6,041 bases of DNA from Pseudomonadota bacterium (GTDB taxonomy: Bacteria; Pseudomonadota; Gammaproteobacteria; Steroidobacterales; Rariloculaceae), in contig VYEH01000292.1 of assembly GCA_009843005.1 (NCBI GenBank), positions 1 through 6,041 of the forward strand. Reading direction: 5' to 3'. The position numbers and the translations under genes were made by a program. A model generated the notes under the pieces. It was not told the DNA's origin, ran no database searches, and saw only the letters and a list, made by a program, of their open reading frames with translations. Positions 1-5,658 of this stretch are shown piece after piece; position 1 is the first letter of the stretch, and the number at the start of each line of letters is the position of its first letter.

Positions 1-56
1 GAAAGTGGATCCACGCATCGTCCTTCCGACGGTCGAAACGCGCGGGCAACCCGGGC

Positions 57-61
57 AGGAG
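57..61 (+). promoter_or_regulatory. Ribosome binding site of the azurin gene
   Basis: AGGAG lies 9 bases before the ATG at 71. It is the clearest Shine-Dalgarno site in the window. It decides the azurin start at 71 against the longer in-frame reading that begins at base 5, whose extra 22 residues are not signal-peptide-like. No convincing -35/-10 promoter could be picked out in the 70 bases before the gene. Confidence 0.75.
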
Positions 62-70
62 TACGAATCG

Positions 71-517
71 ATGAACAGATTTCTTGCGGCAGCGGCCTTG
101 TTGGGTCTCGCGATTTGCGGTACGGCGCAGGGCCAGGAGTGCACCCAGGTCATTGAAGGCAACGACCTGATCCAGTGGAACGTGTCCGAGATTCGCGTCA
201 GCGCCGCATGCGAAGAGGTGACGATAAACCTGATTCACACCGGTCAGCTTGCCGCCAACGTCATGGGCCACAACTGGGTGTTGACCACGGCCGCCGATTA
301 CATGCCTCTGGCCACGGTCGCGGCGGCGGCGGGGCCACCAGAATACCTGCCGACCGACGATCCCCGGATCATCGCCGCGACCGGAATGATCGGAGGCGGA
401 GAGGAGACGTCGGTGACCTTCAGCCTCGCCGGGCTCGAGCCCGGAGGCGCTTATACGTATTTCTGTTCGTCTCCCGGCCATTACGTCCTCATGAACGGTA
501 GCTTCATCATCGAATAG
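71..517 (+). CDS. azu: Azurin, periplasmic blue type 1 copper protein
   Basis: A single-electron carrier of the periplasm (cupredoxin fold, azurin family), 148 residues before processing. Residues 1-21 form a Sec signal peptide (Arg3, hydrophobic 4-15, probable cleavage after Ala-Gln-Gly21), leaving a mature protein of about 127 residues, close to the 128 of Pseudomonas azurin. The type 1 copper site is complete: Gly66 carbonyl and His67 in VMGHNW, then Cys132, His137 and Met141 in CSSPGHYVLM with the standard spacing. Cys24 and Cys47 match the conserved disulfide. The stretch HNWVLTTAAD and the TDDPRIIA segment are strongly azurin-like. Odd points: the mature protein has no lysine, about 14 acidic and 2 basic residues, and an Ala-rich segment (81-88) near the usual hydrophobic docking patch. 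The gene precedes a complete cytochrome c oxidase operon by 78 bases with no evident terminator, so it may be co-transcribed and donate electrons to that enzyme; this is inferred. The identification itself is secure. Confidence 0.96.
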   Translation: MNRFLAAAALLGLAICGTAQGQECTQVIEGNDLIQWNVSEIRVSAACEEVTINLIHTGQLAANVMGHNWVLTTAADYMPLATVAAAAGPPEYLPTDDPRIIAATGMIGGGEETSVTFSLAGLEPGGAYTYFCSSPGHYVLMNGSFIIE

Positions 518-595
518 GCCGGTGACCGGGCGACCGCATTTCCGGTGCGCAACGCTCTGGCAACGAGATAGTCAAATAAAGGGCCCCGACTCCCC

Positions 596-1963
596 ATGGT
601 TGTAGCAGTCGCACTGATATTGCTCGTGTTGGCCACGCTGGCCTTCCACTTCCTGAGCCCGTGGTATTTCACACCGCTGGCTTCCAATTGGGGCTTGATC
701 GACCTGACGGTGAACGTCACGTTCATCGTGACAGGGCTGGTCTTCGTGGCTGCGAACCTGTTCATGGCGTGGTGCGTCATTCGCTACCGCCACCGCGCCG
801 GACACAAGGCCGACTACGATCCCGAGAATACGAAGCTCGAGACCTGGCTTACGGTGGGCACGAGCATCGGCGTGGCGGTCATGCTGGCGCCGGGACTGGT
901 GGTCTGGGGGCAATTCGTCAACGTGCCCGACGAAGCCCGGGAATTCGAGGCCGTGGGCCAGCAGTGGCACTGGAGCTACCGCTTCCCCGGCGACGACGGT
1001 GAGTTCGGCAACGTCGACATCCGGCACATCACGCAGGAAAACCCGTTCGGCATGGATCCCGATGATCCCACCGGCCGGGACGACATTCTGATCGCCAGCC
1101 CCATCGTGCACCTGCCCGTGGATCAGCCCATGCGGGCCTGGTTGCGTTCCAGGGACGTGCTTCACGATTTCGCGATTCCGCAGTTCCGGGTGAAGATGGA
1201 CCTGGTACCCGGCCACGTTTCCTACCTCTGGTTCACGCCCACTTCCGTGGGCGAGTATGAAATTCTCTGCGAGGAACTCTGTGGCTTCGCTCACCACACC
1301 ATGAGGGGACGCGTGGTGGTCGATGAGCGCGCCGACTTCGAGGCCTGGCTGGACAGTCATCCCACATTTGCGGATACCATGGAACGCGGCCTGGGCGACG
1401 CGGAGCTCGGCCAGGCAAGCTACGCGCTATGCGGCGCCTGCCACGGTCAGGAGGGGCAGGGCATGCAGATACTGAACGCGCCTGCCATCGCCGGAATGGA
1501 CGTGGAGTATACGGCTCGGCAGCTGCGCTACTACAGGGACGGCGTCCGCGGAACCCATCCCGAGGACATGGTCGGCGCGACCATGCGACCGATCATGGCC
1601 GCGATTCCGGACGATGAGGCGATCCTCAACGTTTCGGCCTATATTGCAACCATGCCGGCGCAGCCGCTGGAGGAAACGATATTCGGGGACGTGGAACGCG
1701 GGGAGCGGATTTACGGCAGTTGCGCGGCCTGCCACGGCGCCAATGGCGAGGGCATCTGGGCCGTGAACGCCCCGGCGCTGGCGGGTCTGAACGACTGGTA
1801 CCTGGCGGCGCAGTTGCGGAACTTCCGGGACGGAATTCGCGGCGCCCATCCCGGGGACCTGTACGGCGACCAGATGATGCTGATGGCGGATATCCTGCCG
1901 AGCGACGATGATGTAGATGACGTGGTCGCCTACCTTAATACCTTGAGCGGGGGAACCAACTGA
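596..1963 (+). CDS. coxB: Cytochrome c oxidase subunit II fused to two cytochrome c domains (ccaa3 type)
   Basis: Receives electrons from periplasmic donors and passes them through two hemes c and the binuclear CuA centre to heme a of subunit I. The product has 455 residues. Hydrophobic helices lie at about 2-20, 42-62 and 86-107, with a basic cytoplasmic loop at 63-71. Glu82 matches the Glu at the K-channel entrance. The CuA domain (about 115-245) has the WHWSY aromatic patch (124-128) and all ligands: His190, Cys225, Glu227 (carbonyl), Cys229, His233 and Met236; the 35-residue His-Cys spacing equals that of Paracoccus. Two similar class I cytochrome c domains follow: CGACH at 279-283 with likely axial Met330, and CAACH at 376-380 with likely axial Met427. 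CuA rules out a quinol oxidase. The first helix has no basic n-region and no clear cleavage site, so an uncleaved anchor is likely. ATG 596 is forced: an in-frame stop sits at 569-571 and no alternative start lies between. Its ribosome site is weak (AAAGGG, 12 bases away). The stop overlaps the subunit I start by one base. coxM or ctaC would also be fair names. Confidence 0.96.
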   Translation: MVVAVALILLVLATLAFHFLSPWYFTPLASNWGLIDLTVNVTFIVTGLVFVAANLFMAWCVIRYRHRAGHKADYDPENTKLETWLTVGTSIGVAVMLAPGLVVWGQFVNVPDEAREFEAVGQQWHWSYRFPGDDGEFGNVDIRHITQENPFGMDPDDPTGRDDILIASPIVHLPVDQPMRAWLRSRDVLHDFAIPQFRVKMDLVPGHVSYLWFTPTSVGEYEILCEELCGFAHHTMRGRVVVDERADFEAWLDSHPTFADTMERGLGDAELGQASYALCGACHGQEGQGMQILNAPAIAGMDVEYTARQLRYYRDGVRGTHPEDMVGATMRPIMAAIPDDEAILNVSAYIATMPAQPLEETIFGDVERGERIYGSCAACHGANGEGIWAVNAPALAGLNDWYLAAQLRNFRDGIRGAHPGDLYGDQMMLMADILPSDDDVDDVVAYLNTLSGGTN

Positions 1964-1965
1964 TG
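1949..1965 (+). promoter_or_regulatory. Ribosome binding site and TGATG coupling, subunit II to subunit I
   Basis: A G-rich GGGGGAA (1949-1955) precedes the subunit I ATG at 1963 by 7 bases. The stop TGA (1961-1963) shares its A with that ATG. This arrangement usually gives translational coupling, here between the two catalytic core subunits that are needed in equal amounts. Confidence 0.65.
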
Positions 1966-3723
1966 GCGTATGTAGCGATCGCCGACCGCGATCAACACCT
2001 TCACGATCCCGACACTTTCATTACGAAGTACATCTGGAGCCAGGATCACAAGGTGATCGCGATCCAGTACGCGTTGACTGCCATATTCGTCGGGGTGGTG
2101 GCTCTGGTGCTGTCGCTGCTGTTCCGGCTGCAACTGGGTTTCCCCGACACCTTCAACCTGGTGGATCCCAACCAGTACTACCAGTACGTGACCATGCACG
2201 GCATGATCATGGTCATCTACCTGTTGACAGCGCTGTTCCTGGGCGGTTTCGGCAACTACCTCATACCGCTGATGTGCGGCGCCCGGGACATGGTCTTCCC
2301 CTACATGAACATGCTCAGCTTCTGGGTCTACCTGCTGAGCGTCATCGTGTTGCTGGCCAGTTTCTTCGTGCCGGGCGGGCCCACCGGCGCCGGCTGGACG
2401 CTCTATCCGCCCCAGGCCATCAGCGAAGGTACCCCGGGCATCGGGGGCGGCATCGTGCTGATGCTGGTTTCGCTGGCCATCTTCATTGTCGCCTTCACCA
2501 TGGGCGGGCTTAACTACGTCACCACGGTGCTGCAGGCGCGTACCCGCGGCATGACGCTGATGCGTATGCCGCTGGCAGTCTGGGGCATCTTCGTCGCCAC
2601 GATCCTGGGCTTGCTGGCGTTTCCGGCCTTGCTGGTGGCGGCGGTCATGATGACGCTCGATCGGGTCGTCGGGACCAGCTTCTTCATGCCGGAAATGCTG
2701 TCACTGGGCAGGGAACTGGACTATGGCGGCGGCAGCCCGATCCTGTTCCAGCACCTGTTCTGGTTCTTCGGGCACCCGGAGGTCTACATCGTCGCGCTGC
2801 CCGCCTTCGGAATCGTCTCCGACGTGCTGAGCGTGCACGCGCGCAAGAACATCTTCGGCTACAGGATGATGGTGTGGGCGATCGTGCTAATCGGCGCCCT
2901 CAGCTTCGTGGTCTGGGCGCACCACATGTACGTCAGCGGCATGAATCCCTATTTCGGGTTCTTCTTCGCCACCACCACGCTGATCATCGCGGTACCCACG
3001 GCCCTGAAGGTCTACAACTGGATACTGACCCTGTGGCGGGGCGACATCCACCTCAGGGTGCCCATGCTGTTTGCCATCGGCTTCATCTTCACGTTCATTC
3101 ATGGGGGGCTGACCGGACTGTTCCTGGGTAACGTCACGGTGGATCTGCCGCTGTCCGACACCTACTTCGTGGTGGGCCACTTCCACATGGTCATGGGCGT
3201 GTCGCCGGTGCTGGTGGTGTTTGCGGCCATCTATCACTGGTTCCCGAAGATCACCGGGCGCATGTTCAACGAGGCGCTGGGCAAGGCGCATTTCTGGCTG
3301 ACGCTGCTGGGCACCTATTCCATCTATCTTCCCATGCACTACCTGGGAATCCTCGGCGTACCGCGGCGCTACTACGCCTACGGCGACACCGATTTCATCC
3401 CCGCTTCGGCGCAGACGCTCAACTCGGGCATCACCGTCGCCGCACTGATCGTGGCCGCCGTGCAGGTCCTGTTCTTCGTCAACGTGATCTGGAGCCTGTG
3501 GCGAGGGCCGAAGGCCGATCCCAACCCCTGGCGGGCGACCACGCTGGAGTGGTTGACGCCGGATACGCCGCCAAAGCACGGCAATTGGGGCCCCGAGCTT
3601 CCCGAGGTGCATCGCTGGCCCTACGACTACAGCGTTCCCGGGGAGGCCGAGGACTTTATCCCGCAAACCGAGCCGCCCCACGCCGGCGTGGTGGCCGGGC
3701 GCGACCACGGCGTGCATCACTGA
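1963..3723 (+). CDS. coxA: Cytochrome c oxidase subunit I, aa3-type (A1 family)
   Basis: Catalytic membrane subunit that reduces O2 to water and pumps protons; 586 residues, about 12 transmembrane helices, full family length. All ligands are present: His79 and His408 for low-spin heme a, His406 for heme a3, His271, His320 and His321 for CuB, with Tyr275 positioned for the His-Tyr cross-link. From His271 onward the numbering runs a constant 13 behind Rhodobacter subunit I, so there are no gaps. D-channel residues Asp109, Asn98, Asn116 and Glu273 (GHPEVY) and K-channel Thr346 and Lys349 are retained, placing it in the A1 family and making it a likely proton pump. The heme propionate pair Arg468-Arg469 is present. 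Odd: the site equal to bovine His368, a ligand of the non-redox Mg/Mn, is Ser398, although Asp399 and the subunit II Glu227 remain. The hydrophilic C-terminus (about 515-586) has the usual NPW...TLEW pattern. It overlaps both neighbouring genes by one base (TGATG). Also called ctaD; coxN in the Bradyrhizobium-type cluster. Confidence 0.98.
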   Translation: MAYVAIADRDQHLHDPDTFITKYIWSQDHKVIAIQYALTAIFVGVVALVLSLLFRLQLGFPDTFNLVDPNQYYQYVTMHGMIMVIYLLTALFLGGFGNYLIPLMCGARDMVFPYMNMLSFWVYLLSVIVLLASFFVPGGPTGAGWTLYPPQAISEGTPGIGGGIVLMLVSLAIFIVAFTMGGLNYVTTVLQARTRGMTLMRMPLAVWGIFVATILGLLAFPALLVAAVMMTLDRVVGTSFFMPEMLSLGRELDYGGGSPILFQHLFWFFGHPEVYIVALPAFGIVSDVLSVHARKNIFGYRMMVWAIVLIGALSFVVWAHHMYVSGMNPYFGFFFATTTLIIAVPTALKVYNWILTLWRGDIHLRVPMLFAIGFIFTFIHGGLTGLFLGNVTVDLPLSDTYFVVGHFHMVMGVSPVLVVFAAIYHWFPKITGRMFNEALGKAHFWLTLLGTYSIYLPMHYLGILGVPRRYYAYGDTDFIPASAQTLNSGITVAALIVAAVQVLFFVNVIWSLWRGPKADPNPWRATTLEWLTPDTPPKHGNWGPELPEVHRWPYDYSVPGEAEDFIPQTEPPHAGVVAGRDHGVHH

Positions 3724-4397
3724 TGAACATTTCCGTCCTCTTTGCGGCCCTGGGCGGCGCCATACTGGTGTGGCTGTTCCTGCTGCAGCGCCTCAAGACC
3801 AAGCCCTGGGTGGAACAGGGCGTGATCGAGGAAGGCGGCGCCGTCAACGCCGCGCCGGAACGGGTCGGCCTCTGGGTATTTCTGGCCGTGGTCACCAGCC
3901 TGTTCGGACTCTTCGCCATCGTCTACAACATGCGCTCCCAGTTCCCGGACTGGCGGCCGCTGCCGGACCCCGGCCTGTTGTGGGCGAACACCGCGGTGCT
4001 GATTCTGGCCAGCGTCGCGCTGCAGCGTGCACGCGGCGCCGTGGCGCGCGAAGACCTGGAAGGGCTGAAGCCCAATCTGACGGCCGCGGGCGTCCTGACG
4101 TTGGCCTTTCTGGGCGGCCAGTTGCTGGTCTGGCGCCAGTTGATTGCGTCCGGATACTACCTGGCCACCAACCCCGCCGATGCATTCTTCTACATCCTCA
4201 CGGCGCTTCACGGACTTCACCTGGCGGGCGGGCTGTGGTTCTGGGCGCGGGCTGCGGGCGCGGTGTGGAAGGGTCTGGAATCGCGCCCGGTCACCGAAGT
4301 CGCCAGGGTGCGCCTGTCCGTCACCCTGTGTTCGGTGTACTGGCACTACCTGTTGCTGGTCTGGCTGATCCTGTTCGGCCTACTGTTATCCACCTGA
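3723..4397 (+). CDS. Divergent cytochrome c oxidase subunit III-like protein (six helices)
   Basis: A 224-residue integral membrane protein of the COX3 family. Predicted helices lie at about 4-21, 48-68, 85-104, 121-140, 153-175 and 200-222. The last five align with the five-helix bacterial COX3 core: W51-V-F-L, N89-T for the NT..L.SS helix, Q133...W137 for the QxxEW helix, FFYILTALHGLHLAGG (155-170) for the FF.LTG.HG.HV..G signature, and YWHYLLLVW (206-214) for YWHFVD.VW. It departs from the family in three ways: an extra N-terminal helix, no acidic residue at the site of the DCCD-reactive Glu (about residues 56-57), and Val136 in place of the Glu of the EW motif. YWHY-LLL also lacks the usual Asp. 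It follows subunit I by a TGATG overlap, so it is probably translationally coupled. The downstream gene is a second, canonical COX3. It likely occupies a lipid-binding or stabilising place beside subunit I; the exact role is inferred. Resembles CoxO of coxMNOP-type clusters. A longer reading starting at 3498 was rejected because it lies inside subunit I. Confidence 0.88.
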   Translation: MNISVLFAALGGAILVWLFLLQRLKTKPWVEQGVIEEGGAVNAAPERVGLWVFLAVVTSLFGLFAIVYNMRSQFPDWRPLPDPGLLWANTAVLILASVALQRARGAVAREDLEGLKPNLTAAGVLTLAFLGGQLLVWRQLIASGYYLATNPADAFFYILTALHGLHLAGGLWFWARAAGAVWKGLESRPVTEVARVRLSVTLCSVYWHYLLLVWLILFGLLLST

Positions 4398-4467
4398 ACG
4401 TTTGAACGGACTGCTGTTGTTCACCTGTGCTTCTGAATCCATTTATCCGCCTGAGCGTATGAACCGA
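4377..4467 (+). repeat. Three-unit degenerate tandem repeat spanning the spacer between the two subunit III genes
   Basis: Unit 1 begins within the last codons of the upstream gene and includes its stop; unit 2 begins 31 bases on (4408); unit 3 lies at 4443-4467 and ends on the A of the next start codon. Units 1 and 3, compared over 25 bases (4386-4410 and 4443-4467), match at 21 of 25. The middle copy (4417-4441) matches unit 1 at 16 of 25 over the same span, and the likeness to unit 1 continues leftwards to 4408/4377. The shared core reads TTATCC-CCTGA followed by TGAA. The 69-base spacer therefore looks like a tandem duplication of the end of the upstream gene that has since drifted. A regulatory role cannot be shown from the sequence. 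No good Shine-Dalgarno site precedes the downstream ATG, so translation of that gene may depend on this region. Confidence 0.6.
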
Positions 4468-5159
4468 TGTCTTCCGAGTTGACCGAATCCGCCGGCGCAG
4501 CCGCCCTGCCGCAGGGCTTCAGGGGCTTTGCCCGCGACTGGACCGCCGACAAGCAGACGTTCCACGTTCCGTGGGGGAAGGCCATGATGTGGATCTTCCT
4601 CCTGAGCGACACGTTCATCTTCACGCTCTTTCTGACTTCCTACATGAACGTGCGCATGTCCACGCGCGTGCCCTGGCCCAACCCCAGCGAGGTCTTTGCC
4701 CTCAGTTTCGGCGGCGACCCCATCCCCCTGATCCTGATAGCCATCATGACGTTCATCCTCATCACCAGCAGCGGCACCATGGCGCTGGCGGTGAACTACG
4801 GTTACCGCCGGGACCGGGCGAGAACCGCCGCGCTGATGTTCGTCACCGCCGCCTTCGGCGCCACGTTCGTCGGCATGCAGGCGTTCGAGTGGATGAAACT
4901 CATCGTCGACGAGGGTGTGCGGCCCTGGGGCAATCCGATGGGCGCGGCCCAGTTCGGTTCGACATTTTTCATGATCACCGGCTTCCACGGCTTCCACGTG
5001 TCCTGCGGCGTGATCTACCTGGCGGTGATCGCGCTGAAGGTGCTCAGGGGCGACTACGAGGCATCGGGAAACTACGAAGTGGTCGAGATCGCCGGTCTGT
5101 ACTGGCATTTCGTCGACCTGGTCTGGGTCTTCATCTTCGCCTTCTTCTACCTGTGGTGA
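4467..5159 (+). CDS. coxC: Cytochrome c oxidase subunit III, five-helix form
   Basis: Structural membrane subunit of the oxidase that binds lipids and protects the active site during turnover in better-studied relatives. The product has 230 residues with helices at about 37-59, 84-107, 121-143, 164-187 and 208-229, the common short bacterial form lacking the first two helices of the seven-helix mitochondrial protein. Family signatures are clear: WIFLLSD (42-48), SSGTMALAVN (101-110), QAFEW (138-142), FFMITGFHGFHVSCG (167-181) and YWHFVDLVWVF (212-222). The position of the DCCD-reactive Glu holds Asp48, a conservative change, and Glu141 is kept, unlike in the upstream paralogue. The N-terminal 35 residues are hydrophilic and cytoplasmic. 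ATG 4467 is the only possible start: an in-frame stop is at 4452-4454. There is no strong ribosome site. With the upstream protein it makes an unequal pair of COX3 proteins, as in coxO/coxP-type clusters. Confidence 0.94.
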   Translation: MSSELTESAGAAALPQGFRGFARDWTADKQTFHVPWGKAMMWIFLLSDTFIFTLFLTSYMNVRMSTRVPWPNPSEVFALSFGGDPIPLILIAIMTFILITSSGTMALAVNYGYRRDRARTAALMFVTAAFGATFVGMQAFEWMKLIVDEGVRPWGNPMGAAQFGSTFFMITGFHGFHVSCGVIYLAVIALKVLRGDYEASGNYEVVEIAGLYWHFVDLVWVFIFAFFYLW

Positions 5160-5226
5160 GCGTTGTGGCGAAGACTGCGGCGAGGCGACTTCAACTGAGG
5201 CGGCGCTCCGATCCCGGGCGAATCCG

Positions 5227-5263
5227 CCGGACGGGAAACTGACAATGGCAACGGCAACCGAAG
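5227..5263 (+). repeat. Leader repeat, copy 1 (across the subunit IV start)
   Basis: CCGGA-CGGGAAACTG (5227-5241) and GCAACCGAAG (5254-5263) recur at 5606-5621 and 5621-5630. In this copy 12 extra bases, containing the subunit IV ATG, lie between the two blocks. The nonamer GAAGACTGC (5170-5178) of the same spacer also recurs at 5627-5635. The likeness is short and could be chance; it may be the remnant of a duplicated leader. The GGGA at 5233-5236 is the best candidate ribosome site for the gene starting at 5245. Confidence 0.35.
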
Positions 5264-5604
5264 GTCATCAGCAACACCCCCTGGCCATCTACCTCTGGGT
5301 CTGGGTGCTGCTGTTCGTGCTCAGCGCGTTCTCCTACATGGTGGACTACATTGGCTTGCAGGGTTACCTGCGCTGGTCGCTGATCATCATCTTCATGCTG
5401 GCCAAGGCGGGGTTCATCGTCGCGGTCTTCATGCACATGGCCTGGGAGCGCATCGCACTGATCTACGCGATCCTCGGGCCGCCTGTCCTGCTGCTGTTTG
5501 CGGTCGGCTTCTTCGCGCTGGAGGGCGACTACACGTTTCTGACGCGGCTGGACTTTTTCGGCGAGACGGACTTCGTCCCGAGCCATCCGGGCGAGGCCCA
5601 CTGA
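5245..5604 (+). CDS. Cytochrome c oxidase subunit IV, prokaryotic (COX4_pro/CyoD-like)
   Basis: Small accessory membrane subunit that packs against the oxidase core; it carries no cofactor. The product has 119 residues with three helices at about 13-33, 43-64 and 70-92. The second helix ends in the family's hallmark Lys54...PheMetHis (62-64), read here as AKAGFIVAVFMHMAWER. This Lys-x7-Phe-Met-His pattern together with the three-helix plan and the place directly after subunit III identifies the family; sequence similarity elsewhere in this family is always low. The 27-residue polar tail (93-119) is acidic with a few His, and is longer than the minimal family form. The gene follows subunit III after 85 bases. 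The ATG at 5245 has a weak GGGA 8 bases upstream. Names ctaF or coxD are used for such genes in other bacteria, with inconsistent meaning, so none is assigned. Confidence 0.9.
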   Translation: MATATEGHQQHPLAIYLWVWVLLFVLSAFSYMVDYIGLQGYLRWSLIIIFMLAKAGFIVAVFMHMAWERIALIYAILGPPVLLLFAVGFFALEGDYTFLTRLDFFGETDFVPSHPGEAH

Positions 5605-5605
5605 A

Positions 5606-5630
5606 CCGGATCGGGGAACTGCAACCGAAG
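5606..5630 (+). repeat. Leader repeat, copy 2 (between subunit IV and the small membrane protein)
   Basis: CCGGATCGGGGAACTG followed directly by CAACCGAAG repeats the blocks found around the subunit IV start, minus the 12 bases that hold that ATG. The first block differs by one inserted base and one substitution. It starts just after the subunit IV stop. No start codon in this copy begins a recognisable gene. Confidence 0.35.
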
Positions 5631-5648
5631 ACTGCCTCGCCAAGACAC

Positions 5649-5652
5649 GGAG
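5649..5652 (+). promoter_or_regulatory. Ribosome binding site of the terminal small membrane protein gene
   Basis: GGAG within CACGGAGACC stands 6 bases before the ATG at 5659. It is one of only two convincing Shine-Dalgarno sites in the window and supports the view that the small downstream gene is really translated. Confidence 0.65.
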
Positions 5653-5658
5653 ACCGCG

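Noticed and set aside
5..70. N-terminal extension of azurin from an ATG at base 8 or nearby
   Set aside because: The ATG at 71 has AGGAG 9 bases upstream and begins a proper signal peptide; the extension would bury it.
107..121. Possible lipoprotein box (LAIC, residues 13-16) in azurin
   Set aside because: Ile at the position before Cys is not normal for a lipobox, and cleavage after Ala-Gln-Gly21 leaves the mature N-terminus expected from other azurins.
519..529. CCGG-TGA-CCGG inverted repeat after azurin as a terminator
   Set aside because: Only four base pairs and no T-run; too weak to separate azurin from the oxidase genes.
572..1360. 262-residue antisense open frame opposite subunit II
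   Set aside because: His-, Arg- and Gly-rich low-complexity product typical of the reverse of GC-rich coding DNA; no motif, and the sense strand encodes an unmistakable CuA domain.
2887..3720. 277-residue antisense open frame opposite subunit I
   Set aside because: Composition dominated by His, Arg, Gly and Asp with no domain; it lies opposite fully conserved heme-copper ligand regions.
596..3723. Quinol (bo3-type) oxidase or nitric oxide reductase
   Set aside because: Subunit II has every CuA ligand and two heme c sites, and subunit I has the A1-type GHPEVY, Lys349 and the CuB histidines; this is a cytochrome c type oxidase.
3717..4346. 209-residue antisense open frame opposite the first subunit III gene
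   Set aside because: Gln-, Arg- and Pro-rich shadow frame without a ribosome site or recognisable motif.
3770..4405. 211-residue plus-strand frame overlapping the first subunit III gene
   Set aside because: Arg-, Gly- and Pro-rich frame-shifted reading of a membrane protein gene; no helices or family motifs.
4443..5108. 221-residue antisense open frame opposite the second subunit III gene
   Set aside because: His-, Glu- and Gly-rich shadow frame; the sense strand carries clear COX3 signatures throughout.
4571..5242. 223-residue plus-strand frame overlapping the second subunit III gene
   Set aside because: Arg- and His-rich out-of-frame reading of the conserved COX3 sequence.
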